Below are positions 28,571 to 36,964 of a DNA stretch of 64,000 nt, one piece after another. How positions within the stretch are numbered: the first letter of the stretch is position 1; every line of letters begins with the position of its first letter. The position numbers and the translations under genes were made by a program. The stretch lies in assembly GCF_009674485.1 (NCBI RefSeq), contig NZ_WKJJ01000004.1, positions 151,076 to 215,075 of the forward strand, read 5' to 3'. Below the pieces are notes generated by a model. That model saw nothing but the letters and a program-made list of their open reading frames with translations. It had not been told where the DNA came from and ran no database searches. Source of the DNA: Pseudoduganella rivuli (GTDB lineage: Bacteria; Pseudomonadota; Gammaproteobacteria; Burkholderiales; Burkholderiaceae_D).

Positions 28571-28602
28571 CAGCGTATTAACTGTCGTTGCGGTTTGTAA
28601 TT

Positions 28603-28636
28603 AAATAATGGCTCCGCTCGGGGCCATTATTTTTTC
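28603..28636 (+). terminator. Rho-independent terminator of guaBA
   Basis: AATAATGGC (28604-28612) pairs with GCCATTATT (28623-28631) around a 10-nt loop and runs into TTTT and a T-rich tail. It lies 33 bp after the guaA stop. Confidence 0.88.
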
Positions 28637-28713
28637 TGAACGCGGCCGGCGCCAACACCGCCCACGAGAGCATCGCGGAACCAAATAAGCGCTGCGGCGA
28701 TGCAGGGACCGCG

Positions 28714-29733
28714 TCATTGCCCGCGGCGCCGGAACTGCGTCGGCGTCAAGCCACTCCAGCGATAAAACGCGCGGCCAAATGCCTGTGGTTCGCTATAGGC
28801 AAGCTGATTGCTGATTTTCTTCACCGAATCTGTCGAATGGACTAACAGGTAGGCGGCGCGGTCAAACCTGACCTTGTCGATCAGTTCGGAATACTGGACC
28901 CCTTCGTTATTGAAATGCCGGCGCAGGCTGCGTTCCGAGCAATTCAACTTGGCCGCCATGGCTTCGGCGCTCGGATAGTAGTCGAGGCTGGCCAGGATAT
29001 TGAGCGTCCTTTCGCGCCACGACGTGGGGCCGAAGCGGAATGCGGAGGCGCGGCACTGTTGGTGAAAAACCTGATAGCTGAAGTTGCTGTGCCCGGTGTT
29101 GGGCATCTTGCCGATCTCGTTGTCGAAGCTGACCAGCGTATACTCGTTGCCGAAATTGACCGGACAGCCAAGCTCAGCCGCATAACGCTGCGCATCGCCG
29201 GGGGCGGCATAACCGAACGTGACTTCACTGACATAGGCCCCGGCCGCCGGCCCGAAAATTTCGACCAGCAATTGTTGCGTCCCGCGGATGCTGAGGTCGA
29301 TCAGCAAGCGATAGAGTCTCCCCAAATCGGTGACCGGACGATAGCGCACGACGGTTTTTCCAGGTGACACGGCGCCGATCAGCTCCGACGTAAACCAGCG
29401 GTTGGTCAATGGATGGAAGCGTCTTAGCAAATAGCCGGCATGCCCCACATTGCGCGAATTTCTCAGCAATCCTCCCATCATGCCGATCGCATTGACGTTG
29501 ATACGGGAGCCGAGTTCAAGTCCGGCCGCGCCCGGCTGTAACAGACGCTCGATATTCGCGTAGATGGCCAGTTCCTGCGCTGCGCTTAACACGCTCTCGG
29601 GCCGGTCCCAGGTCTTGCTGTCCAGGTGCGTTCCCGCCAACACGTCGCCCAAATCATACCCCTGCGCAATCATGTCTTGAATGCAAAAGGGCAGCAGTAC
29701 ATGGATGGGTAAGGCGGGGCCGGAAGAATTCAT
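28714..29733 (-). CDS. AraC family regulator with N-terminal Arabinose_bd-type domain
   Basis: A 339-residue regulator. The N-terminal domain (about 10-200; INVNAIGMMGGLLRNSRNV, TVVRYRPVTDLGRLYRL) is the PF12625-like domain found in regulators of amino acid, fatty acid and aromatic use. The C-terminal AraC helix-turn-helix pair is at about 240-335 (MAAKLNCSERSLRRHFNNEG, SEPQAFGRAFYRWSGLTPTQ). The ATG at 29733 fits the family start; the frame stays open to 29850 without a ribosome site. It is divergent from the small ORF plus MFS operon, which it probably controls (inference). Confidence 0.87.
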   Translation of the reverse strand: MNSSGPALPIHVLLPFCIQDMIAQGYDLGDVLAGTHLDSKTWDRPESVLSAAQELAIYANIERLLQPGAAGLELGSRINVNAIGMMGGLLRNSRNVGHAGYLLRRFHPLTNRWFTSELIGAVSPGKTVVRYRPVTDLGRLYRLLIDLSIRGTQQLLVEIFGPAAGAYVSEVTFGYAAPGDAQRYAAELGCPVNFGNEYTLVSFDNEIGKMPNTGHSNFSYQVFHQQCRASAFRFGPTSWRERTLNILASLDYYPSAEAMAAKLNCSERSLRRHFNNEGVQYSELIDKVRFDRAAYLLVHSTDSVKKISNQLAYSEPQAFGRAFYRWSGLTPTQFRRRGQ

Positions 29734-29931
29734 TATTGGGCAGATTTTCAGGTGATGGCCGGAATTGTTACGAAAGTGGCCGTTTCGAGCCTCGGAACAG
29801 CCGCGTGGCCCCGGTATATTTTGCTGACCCGACGCTTGAGCGTCCAGCATTAAAGCAGTTTTTATATGTTGGCAGCGCGATATTTTTTCTAAAGAAGCGG
29901 GAAATAATTCTTATTAACAGGAGACGACATC

Positions 29932-30096
29932 ATGACCAAAGTAGCCAGCAGCAAGACATCCGGCAAGTCCACAGACGCGGTATGCACGGACGTGTCCGCC
30001 GCCCCGTTTGAAGCGGGCGGGGCGCACCGGCAGGCATTCCCGACGGTCGGCGGGCGCGTCCAGGAACGCCTGACGCAACCGGGCAAGCCGGCATGA
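29932..30096 (+). CDS. 54-residue small protein coupled to MFS gene
   Basis: The ATG at 29932 has a strong ribosome site (ACAGGAG, 8 nt spacing), of the same kind as in front of other genes of this island. The product begins MTKVASSKTSGKSTDAVCTD. It is hydrophilic, has one Cys, no membrane span and no signal peptide. The stop overlaps the MFS start as ATGA (30093-30096), and the MFS start has no good ribosome site of its own, so this ORF probably drives MFS translation. No family recognised. It may be a real small protein or only a translated leader. Confidence 0.6.
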   Translation: MTKVASSKTSGKSTDAVCTDVSAAPFEAGGAHRQAFPTVGGRVQERLTQPGKPA

Positions 30097-31532
30097 GAAC
30101 GGGCAATTCCCGCGCAGCCGTGCAGGAGGACCTGACACAGGCTGGCCCGGCTGGACCGGGTTGTTCCATCGATAGCGGAACGGTCGGCAAGGCCCCGGTC
30201 CCGGCAGTCGCCTCCGGCGCGAAGGCCGCCCTGTTCACGCTGTTTCTGATTAACTTCCTGAACTTCTTTGACCGCACGATTCCCGCCGTCGTGCTCGAAC
30301 CGATCCGCAGGGAGTTCGCGCTCGACGACATGATGCTGGGCCTGATGGGCACCACATTTACGCTCATCTATGCGCTCGCCGGCTTGCCGCTGGGGCGCCT
30401 GTCGGACCGGGTCAGGCGCACCCGCGTGCTGGCCGGCGGCGTCTTCGTGTGGAGCCTGATGACCGCAGCTTCCGGCCTGGCGTGGAATTTCGCCTCTTTC
30501 CTGCTGATACGCCTTGGTGTGGGAATAGGCGAGGCAAGCTGCGCGCCGGCGTCCAATTCGATGATCGGCGATCTGTATCCATCGAAGCAGCGGGCGCGGG
30601 CGCTCGGCCTGTTCATGCTCGTTCTGCCCCTGGGCAGCCTGGCCTGCTTCATGCTCGTCGGATATCTGGCGCAAAACTATGGCTGGCGCGCGCCGTTTTA
30701 CCTCGCGGCCGTGCCCGGCTTCGTCGTGGCCTTGCTGGTGCTCCGAGTGCGCGAGCCGGTGCGCGGCTCCCAGGAGGGCCATATGGCGGGCAAACTCGCG
30801 CCGGTAGCCCGGCCATACCGCAGCGTGCTGGCGATTCCGACGCTGTGGTGGATCATCGCGTCGGGGGCCGCGGTCAATTTCGCCTCGTACGCCTTGAGCA
30901 CGTTCCTGCCGTCCCTGATGGTGCGTTACCACCACGTCAACGTGGCGCAGGCGGGCATGGTGGCGGCCATCGTGTTAGGCGTGACGGGCCTGGTCGGCTT
31001 GACGGCTGGCGGATGGATTGCCGACCGGGTGCACCAGGCTTTCGTGCGCGGGCGCCTGATGCTCGGCGCGATCTGCCTGCTGGCCTCGGCGCCTTTGCTT
31101 TGGCTCGGCCTGACGCGCGCCGCCGGCGACGTGGTCGCGGTGACGGCGCTGCTGTCACTTGGCTGGCTGTTGTACTTCATGTATTTCGTGACCGTGTATG
31201 CGTCGATCCAGGACGTGGTGGAGGCGCGTTTGCGCGCGACGGCGATGTCCGTGTATTTCTTCTTCCAGTACATACTCGGTGCGGGCTTCGGCACCATCGT
31301 CACCGGGGCGTTGTCGGACTGGCTTGCCGCACGGGCCATGCAGGCAGTACATGCGCCGGCCATGACCGACGGGTTCCGCGCCATCGGCCTGCAAGGTGCG
31401 CTGAGCCTGGCCGTGCCGGGTGCGATTTTCATCACCGGCCTCGCATTGTGTTTCGCGGCGCGCAGCTTCGCCGCCGACGCGGCGCGGGTCGCCCCGCTTA
31501 ACCGCCCCTCGTCGTCAGTATCGGGGCTTTGA
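30093..31532 (+). CDS. MFS transporter, spinster-like family
   Basis: A 479-residue inner-membrane transporter with a 45-residue soluble N-terminus and about twelve spans. It has LFLINFLNFFDRTIPAVVLE in span 1, the loop GRLSDRVRRTRVLAGG, and GVGIGEASCAPASNSMIGDL, the pattern of the spinster-like MFS group found in many degradation clusters. The start is coupled by ATGA to the 54-residue ORF. A secreted Cache protein follows 21 bp later. It may import or export an acid intermediate of the catabolic island; the substrate is unknown. Confidence 0.88.
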   Translation: MRTGNSRAAVQEDLTQAGPAGPGCSIDSGTVGKAPVPAVASGAKAALFTLFLINFLNFFDRTIPAVVLEPIRREFALDDMMLGLMGTTFTLIYALAGLPLGRLSDRVRRTRVLAGGVFVWSLMTAASGLAWNFASFLLIRLGVGIGEASCAPASNSMIGDLYPSKQRARALGLFMLVLPLGSLACFMLVGYLAQNYGWRAPFYLAAVPGFVVALLVLRVREPVRGSQEGHMAGKLAPVARPYRSVLAIPTLWWIIASGAAVNFASYALSTFLPSLMVRYHHVNVAQAGMVAAIVLGVTGLVGLTAGGWIADRVHQAFVRGRLMLGAICLLASAPLLWLGLTRAAGDVVAVTALLSLGWLLYFMYFVTVYASIQDVVEARLRATAMSVYFFFQYILGAGFGTIVTGALSDWLAARAMQAVHAPAMTDGFRAIGLQGALSLAVPGAIFITGLALCFAARSFAADAARVAPLNRPSSSVSGL

Positions 31533-31553
31533 AAACTATTCTGGAGAATTGAA

Positions 31554-32012
31554 ATGCGAAATGTATTACGGGCAATGTTATTCAGCGTTGCGCTGGCCGT
31601 GACCGGGACCGCCGGCGCGACCGAGCATGCCACCAAGGATGACGCGGTAGCGATGGTGCACAAGGTCGTCGCCTATATCAAGGCCAACGGCAAGGATAAG
31701 GCGATTGCGGAAGTCAATATACCGAAAGGCCGGTTCGTGGACCGCGACCTCTATGTGACCATTGGCGACGGAGTCGGAACGGTATTGGCGCACGGCGGCA
31801 ATCCGAGGTTGGTTGGCAAGAATCTGACCGAAGTGAAGGATGTCGATGGCAAGGCATTCGTCAAGGAAGGCGGTGAAATCCTCAAGACGAAAAACAGTGG
31901 TTGGGTTGACTATAAGTGGCCAAATCCCGTGTCCGGCAAGATCGAATCGAAGTCCTTGTATTCTGAAAAGTTCAACGACCTTGTCATCAGTGTCGGTGTT
32001 TATCAGGATTGA
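31554..32012 (+). CDS. secreted single Cache domain protein
   Basis: A 152-residue periplasmic protein. The signal peptide (LFSVALAVTGTAGA, cleavage about 22) is followed by one sCache_2-type domain: AVAMVHKVVAYIKANGKDKA, FVDRDLYVTIGDGVGTVLAH, NPRLVGKNLTEVKDVDGK, and WPNPVSGKIESKS. It has no membrane anchor or signalling domain, so it would act as a free ligand-binding protein. The ribosome site is TGGAG. It closes the MFS operon, with a strong terminator right after. Confidence 0.85.
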   Translation: MRNVLRAMLFSVALAVTGTAGATEHATKDDAVAMVHKVVAYIKANGKDKAIAEVNIPKGRFVDRDLYVTIGDGVGTVLAHGGNPRLVGKNLTEVKDVDGKAFVKEGGEILKTKNSGWVDYKWPNPVSGKIESKSLYSEKFNDLVISVGVYQD

Positions 32013-32015
32013 CGC

Positions 32016-32049
32016 GATAAAGCCCTGTTTTTACGGGGCTTTATCTTTT
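32016..32049 (+). terminator. Rho-independent terminator after Cache gene
   Basis: GATAAAGCCC (32016-32025) pairs perfectly with GGGCTTTATC (32036-32045) over 10 bp, then TTTT. It separates the MFS/Cache operon from the mutase gene. Confidence 0.88.
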
Positions 32050-32132
32050 GAGATGTCGCATTGACAGGTCAACGCGGCGCGCTGGCAGTCCCGTCGGCCC
32101 GCCAGTCCATCAGGAAGGAGGCCTTCGGTCAT

Positions 32133-32152
32133 TTTTGACACGCGTGGCAAAA
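32133..32152. promoter_or_regulatory. island palindrome type 1 upstream of icmF
   Basis: TTTTGACACGCGTGGCAAAA is a 20-bp palindrome with a single mismatched pair, centred about 100 bp before the mutase start. The core recurs upstream of the Rieske gene (36879-36894) and the DUF1302 gene (52200-52215), always followed by AAAT. The binding regulator is not known. Confidence 0.6.
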
Positions 32153-32243
32153 TCTCGCACGGATTTTGAAGTTTTAAGACATTGCCGGCAAGCCGCGCGC
32201 TCCTTATATTTGGGAATCCCCTCTCATTTCCCCAGGAAGCGCC

Positions 32244-35200
32244 ATGACCGACTTGTCCGATGCCAGCAAACTGAACGGGTACAGCGTCACCAACAAGGTG
32301 CGCTTTGTCACCGCGGCCTCGCTGTTCGACGGGCACGATGCATCGATTAATATCATGCGCCGCATCCTGATGGCCAACGGCGTCGAGGTGATCCACCTAG
32401 GCCACAACCGCTCGGTGGACGACATCGTCACCGCGGCATTGCAGGAAGATGTGCAAGGTATCGCCATTTCCAGTTACCAGGGCGGGCACGTCGAGTATTT
32501 CAAATACATGATCGACCTGCTGAAACAGCGCGGCGGCGCACATATCAAGGTGTACGGCGGCGGTGGCGGGGTGATCGTCCCAAGCGAAATCGCGGACTTG
32601 CACGCGTATGGCGTGGCGCGCATCTTCAGCCCCGAGGATGGCCAGCGCCTGGGCCTGGTCGGCATGATCCTGTCGATGATCCAGTCCTGCGACATCGACC
32701 TGTGCGGCCACGCGCCCACCGCGCTCGATGCGCTGGCGACGGGCACCATGGAACAGCGCCAGCGGCCGCTGGCGCAACTGATCACGGCGCTGGAAAACGG
32801 CCAGGCCGCGCCGGAACTGGTGCAGGCGGTGCGCCAACGCAGCAAGGAAACGGCGACTCCCGTGCTCGGCATCACCGGCACCGGCGGGGCCGGCAAGTCG
32901 TCGCTGACCGATGAACTGGTGCGGCGCCTGCGGCTGGACCAGGGCGACGCGCTGCAACTGGCCATCATTTCGATCGACCCTTCGCGCCGGAAATCCGGCG
33001 GCGCCTTGCTGGGCGACAGGATCCGGATGAACGCCATCGGGCCGTGGGGAGGCCGGTCGCGGGTCTTCATGCGCTCGCTGGCAACGCGCGAGGCCGGCTC
33101 GGAAATCTCGGCGGCCTTGCCCGATGTGATTGCCGCCTGCAAGGTGGCGGGATTCGACCTGGTCATCGTCGAGACATCGGGTATCGGCCAGGGCGACGCG
33201 GCGATCGTGCCCCATGTCGACCTGTCGATGTATGTCATGACGCCGGAGTTCGGCGCCGCCTCTCAGCTCGAGAAAATCGACATGCTCGATTTTGCCGACG
33301 TCGTCGCCATCAACAAGTTCGACCGCAAGGGCGCGCTGGACGCCCTGCGCGACGTGGCCAAGCAATACCAGCGCAACCGCGAACTGTGGAGCCAGCCCAC
33401 CGATACCATGCCGGTGTTCGGCACCCAGGCTTCGCGCTTCAACGATGACGGCGTCACCGCGCTGTACCAGGCCTTGCTGCCGAAACTGGGCGCGCTGGGT
33501 TTGAAGACGTCGCCCGGCACGCTGGCGCCGGTGGCGCGCCGCTTTTCATCGGGCAAGAACGCGATCGTGCCGCCGGCCCGCACCCGCTACCTGGCCGAGA
33601 TCGCCGACACCGTGCGCGGTTATCACGCCTTCGTGCGCAAGCAGGTGGCGCTGGCGCGGGAACGCCAGCATTTGCTGGAAACCCGGCGCATGCTGGCCGA
33701 GGCCGGGCAGGCCGCCGATCTCGATGGCTTGATCGACGAGCGCGAATCCCGGCTAGATCCGCAAGCCCGCAAACTGATCGCCGGCTGGCCGGCGCTGCAG
33801 GAAGCCTATGCCGGCGACGACTATGTCGTCACCGTGCGTGGCAAGGAGAGCCGCACCCGCCTGGTGGCGACGACGCTGTCCGGCACCCGGATCCGCAAGG
33901 TGGCGCTGCCGCGCTACCAGGACCACGGCGAGATCCTGCGTTTCCTGATGCTGGAAAACGTACCCGGCGCCTTCCCATATAGCGCAGGCGTGTTCCCATT
34001 CAAGCGGGAGAACGAGGACCCGACCCGCATGTTCGCCGGCGAGGGCGACGCCTTCCGCACCAACCGGCGCTTCAAGCTGGTCTCGACCGGGATGGACGCC
34101 AAGCGCCTGTCGACCGCGTTTGATTCCGTGACCTTGTATGGCGCCGATCCCGCGCTGCGGCCGGACATTTATGGCAAGGTCGGCAACTCGGGCGTGTCGA
34201 TCGCCACGCTCGACGACATGAAGGTGCTGTATGACGGCTTCGCGCTGTGCGATCCGACCACGTCGGTCTCGATGACCATCAACGGCCCGGCGCCGACCAT
34301 CCTGGCCATGTTCATGAACACCGCGATCGACCAGCAGATCGACAAGTTTATCGAAGAAAACAAGCGCCAGCCGGGCGCCGACGAAGCGGAGAAGATCCGC
34401 GCCTGGGTGCTCAGCAATGTGCGCGGCACCGTGCAGGCCGATATCCTGAAGGAAGACCAGGGGCAAAACACCTGCATCTTCTCGACCGAGTTTTCGCTGA
34501 AAGTCATGGGCGACATCCAGCAGTATTTCGTCGATCACGAGGTGCGCAATTTTTATTCGGTATCGATCTCCGGCTACCACATCGCCGAAGCGGGCGCGAA
34601 CCCGATTTCCCAGCTGGCTTTCACGCTGTCGAACGGTTTTACCTTTGTCGAAGCGTACCTGGCGCGCGGCATGCGCATCGACGATTTCGCGCCCAACCTG
34701 TCGTTCTTCTTCTCGAACGGCATGGACCCGGAATACACGGTGCTGGGCCGCGTGGCGCGCCGCATCTGGGCGGTCGCCATGCGCGACAAATACGGCGCCA
34801 ACGAACGGGCGCAAAAGCTCAAGTACCACATCCAGACCTCAGGGCGCTCGCTGCACGCGCAGGAAATCGACTTCAACGACATCCGCACCACGTTGCAGGC
34901 GCTGATCGCGATCTACGACAACTGCAACAGCCTGCACACCAATGCCTACGACGAGGCGATCACCACGCCCACCGACGAATCGGTGCGGCGCGCACTGGCG
35001 ATTCAACTGATCATCAACCGCGAGTGGGGCCTGGCGAAAAATGAAAACCCGAACCAGGGCAGCTTTATCATGGACGAACTGACCGACCTGGTCGAGGAAG
35101 CCGTGCTGCAGGAATTCGAACGGATTGCCGAACGCGGCGGCGTGCTGGGCGCGATGGAAACGGGCTACCAGCGCGGCAAGATCCAGGAAGAGTCGATGTT

Positions 35201-35522
35201 GTACGAACAGCAGAAACACGACGGCACGCTGCCCATCATCGGCGTCAATACTTTCCGCAACCCGAACGCCGGCGGAGCGCCGGCCACGATAGAACTGGCC
35301 CGTTCCAGCGAGCAGGAAAAACAATCGCAATTGCAGCGCCTGGCGCAGTTCCAGGAACGCAACGCGGCGCTGGCGCCCGCCATGCTGTCCCGGCTGCAAC
35401 AAGTGGTGATTGACGATGGCAATGTGTTTGCCGTCCTGATGGATGCAGTGCGGGTCTGCTCGCTGGGGCAGATCACCGAAGCCCTGTTTGCCGTGGGCGG
35501 GCAGTACCGGAGAAGCATGTGA
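32244..35522 (+). CDS. icmF: fused isobutyryl-CoA mutase (IcmF)
   Basis: A 1092-residue fusion of three parts. The B12-binding domain comes first (about 18-150, [14 protein letters not shown] with the cobalt-ligating His31). A MeaB-like G-protein chaperone follows (P-loop [10 protein letters not shown] at about 211-220, [13 protein letters not shown]). The acyl-CoA mutase barrel is last (about 550-1092). Specificity positions read Phe597 (PTRMFAGEG) and Gln741 (DQGQNTCIF). The known pattern, as I recall it, is Phe/Gln for IcmF against Tyr/Arg for methylmalonyl-CoA mutase. So it should isomerise isobutyryl-/n-butyryl-CoA or pivalyl-/isovaleryl-CoA rather than methylmalonyl-CoA. The ribosome site is AGGAAG. 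A type 1 palindrome lies upstream. Confidence 0.95.
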   Translation: MTDLSDASKLNGYSVTNKVRFVTAASLFDGHDASINIMRRILMANGVEVIHLGHNRSVDDIVTAALQEDVQGIAISSYQGGHVEYFKYMIDLLKQRGGAHIKVYGGGGGVIVPSEIADLHAYGVARIFSPEDGQRLGLVGMILSMIQSCDIDLCGHAPTALDALATGTMEQRQRPLAQLITALENGQAAPELVQAVRQRSKETATPVLGITGTGGAGKSSLTDELVRRLRLDQGDALQLAIISIDPSRRKSGGALLGDRIRMNAIGPWGGRSRVFMRSLATREAGSEISAALPDVIAACKVAGFDLVIVETSGIGQGDAAIVPHVDLSMYVMTPEFGAASQLEKIDMLDFADVVAINKFDRKGALDALRDVAKQYQRNRELWSQPTDTMPVFGTQASRFNDDGVTALYQALLPKLGALGLKTSPGTLAPVARRFSSGKNAIVPPARTRYLAEIADTVRGYHAFVRKQVALARERQHLLETRRMLAEAGQAADLDGLIDERESRLDPQARKLIAGWPALQEAYAGDDYVVTVRGKESRTRLVATTLSGTRIRKVALPRYQDHGEILRFLMLENVPGAFPYSAGVFPFKRENEDPTRMFAGEGDAFRTNRRFKLVSTGMDAKRLSTAFDSVTLYGADPALRPDIYGKVGNSGVSIATLDDMKVLYDGFALCDPTTSVSMTINGPAPTILAMFMNTAIDQQIDKFIEENKRQPGADEAEKIRAWVLSNVRGTVQADILKEDQGQNTCIFSTEFSLKVMGDIQQYFVDHEVRNFYSVSISGYHIAEAGANPISQLAFTLSNGFTFVEAYLARGMRIDDFAPNLSFFFSNGMDPEYTVLGRVARRIWAVAMRDKYGANERAQKLKYHIQTSGRSLHAQEIDFNDIRTTLQALIAIYDNCNSLHTNAYDEAITTPTDESVRRALAIQLIINREWGLAKNENPNQGSFIMDELTDLVEEAVLQEFERIAERGGVLGAMETGYQRGKIQEESMLYEQQKHDGTLPIIGVNTFRNPNAGGAPATIELARSSEQEKQSQLQRLAQFQERNAALAPAMLSRLQQVVIDDGNVFAVLMDAVRVCSLGQITEALFAVGGQYRRSM

Positions 35523-35579
35523 TGGCGGCCGCGCCGCAGGCCGGGCGCGGGCCGATGGCAGACAGGGGAGGGACAGACG

Positions 35580-35846
35580 ATGCGGACTAAACGAGACCAA
35601 GTGCGGCGCATACGCCTGGTCACCGAATGTGAACTGGACGGTAATTGCAAGGGCTGGGACGGCAGCACCACGTTCCGGTTGTGCAATGGCGAAGTGTGGC
35701 AGCAATCGGCGGTCCGGGTCCGGCGCCTGCATCTTGCCAGCCCCGCGGTGCGGATATGGCGCATCGGTGACGCCACGCTGCTGGAATTCGAAGGCGCGCG
35801 CGAACTGTTGCCTGTCAAACGGCGGTTCGATCCGGCGGCGGAATGA
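35580..35846 (+). CDS. small beta-rich protein of unknown function
   Basis: An 88-residue protein with ribosome site GGGAGGG before the ATG at 35580. The segment FKGWDG-like CKGWDGSTTFRLCNGEVWQQ, then AVRIWRIGDATLLEFEGARE and a basic C-terminus, matches a small domain I have seen in diverse bacteria (xGWDGxTxFxLxNGxVWQQ), but I know no function for it. The gap of 57 bp to icmF suggests cotranscription. Confidence 0.65.
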   Translation: MRTKRDQVRRIRLVTECELDGNCKGWDGSTTFRLCNGEVWQQSAVRVRRLHLASPAVRIWRIGDATLLEFEGARELLPVKRRFDPAAE

Positions 35847-35928
35847 CATGCGCCAAGAAAAAAGCGATCATGGATGTTTTTATTGACCGGTCGTTGCCCT
35901 TGGTCCAAGATGCGGGAATGTGTGACTC

Positions 35929-36693
35929 ATGGACCAGGCGACGATGAAAGACGCTGAAACAGTAAAACCGGCCGGGGCGGCCAAATCCGTGGCCAAATCC
36001 GTGGCCAAATCCGCAGCCGGGACCAGGAGCAGGGCCAGGGCGGAGTCCTGGCAAGCCGAGAAAAGCCAGATGACGCGCGACGCGATACTCGAGGCCACGG
36101 TGCAATGCCTGGTCGAGATCGGCTATGCGCAAACTACGACAGAAAAGATCGCCAGGCAGGCCGGCCTGTCGCGCGGCGCGATGACCCATCATTTCAAGTC
36201 GCGCGCGATGGTGTTCAATGCGGCGGCCAAATACATCATCGAAAAACGCGCGGAAGAGTACGAGCGATTGATCGGGGGCATCGTCGTGGCGCCTGGAACC
36301 TTGCCTACCGAAAAGCATATGCGCGAGACGATGACAGTTTGCCATCAGTACTATGCTTCCCCAACGTTTGTCGCCCTGCATGAACTGCTGCGCGGCGCCC
36401 GCACCGATAAAGGCCTCAAACGCGCGATGACGGCGCTGGAAAAGTCGCTCGACCAGAAAATCTCGGACGCCATGCTCAGGCGCTTTCCCTACCTCGCGGC
36501 GGTCGAAGAGACGCGCGAGATGCTGATGGACCTGATCATGTCGTCGATGCAGGGCGTGGCGGTGGACATGGCGCCGCACCTGAAAAAGGGCAAGCGGCTC
36601 GAACGCCTGCTCGACTTGCTCGCCGCCATCGCGATGCGCGAGTTTTCCGCAGCCTACGCGGCATCCGATACCGCATCCCTTACCCTCGCGTAG
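35929..36693 (+). CDS. TetR family regulator (island paralogue 1)
   Basis: A 254-residue TetR-type regulator. A lysine/alanine-rich N-terminal tail is encoded by three near-identical 12-bp units (GCCAAATCCGTG, 35980-36015). The HTH follows at about 45-90 (ILEATVQCLVEIGYAQTTTE, AGLSRGAMTHHFKSR). The ligand domain has PTFVALHELLRGARTDKGLK. It is strongly similar along its whole length to the TetR at 63177-63899. There is a half-site TGTTTTTA at 35875-35882 just upstream, like the type 2 palindromes. The start could also be the ATG at 35944. Confidence 0.88.
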   Translation: MDQATMKDAETVKPAGAAKSVAKSVAKSAAGTRSRARAESWQAEKSQMTRDAILEATVQCLVEIGYAQTTTEKIARQAGLSRGAMTHHFKSRAMVFNAAAKYIIEKRAEEYERLIGGIVVAPGTLPTEKHMRETMTVCHQYYASPTFVALHELLRGARTDKGLKRAMTALEKSLDQKISDAMLRRFPYLAAVEETREMLMDLIMSSMQGVAVDMAPHLKKGKRLERLLDLLAAIAMREFSAAYAASDTASLTLA

Positions 36694-36716
36694 GCAAACG
36701 CCTGCCCGTCCCACAG

Positions 36717-36733
36717 CGCCGGCCTGGCCGGCG
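36717..36733. terminator. GC-rich inverted repeat after TetR gene
   Basis: CGCCGGCC and GGCCGGCG form a perfect 8-bp stem with a single-base centre, 24 bp after the TetR stop. There is no U-tract, so termination activity is uncertain. Confidence 0.35.
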
Positions 36734-36747
36734 TTCGTGTCTCCAAT

Positions 36748-36771
36748 TACAAACAATTCAGAATGTTTGTA
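36748..36771. promoter_or_regulatory. island palindrome type 2 upstream of Rieske gene
   Basis: TACAAACA (36748-36755) and TGTTTGTA (36764-36771) are a perfect 8-bp inverted repeat with an 8-bp spacer. The total of 24 bp is the layout of AcrR/TetR-type operators. Related sites with 4-bp spacers lie at 52370-52389 and 59321-59340. One of the two paralogous TetR proteins of the island is the likely ligand (inference). Confidence 0.6.
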
Positions 36772-36878
36772 TTTCAATGCTCCCGCTGCAAGGCCCGCCG
36801 GACCGCCGTTGCGAACCGCGCGCCGTGAATAGAATTATCTTGCCGCGCCATTTTGCTTGTGGCATATTCATTTGAAAA

Positions 36879-36894
36879 TTGACACGCGTTGCAA
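36879..36894. promoter_or_regulatory. island palindrome type 1 upstream of Rieske gene
   Basis: TTGACACGCGTTGCAA, followed by AAAT, repeats the icmF upstream site at 32135-32150 with one change. It is 79 bp before the Rieske start. Two of eight base pairs are mismatched. It also contains a TTGACA that could serve as a -35 box, but no -10 is evident 17 bp later. Confidence 0.55.
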
Positions 36895-36964
36895 AATTAG
36901 CGGCGCGGCCAAGCAAGGTTCCCGCCAGAGGAACCTCCCGCCCAGCCCAACAATGGAGACCAGC

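Noticed and set aside
35980..36015. Tandem 12-bp repeat as a CRISPR or regulatory repeat
   Set aside because: Three in-frame copies inside the TetR N-terminus coding for an AKSV-type tail; simple coding repeat.
36879..36894. Sigma-54 promoter (GG-N10-GC) at the TTGACACGCGTTGCA element
   Set aside because: The spacing between the GA and GC dinucleotides is 8, not 10, and the -24 GG is absent. The symmetric form and its recurrence fit an operator better.
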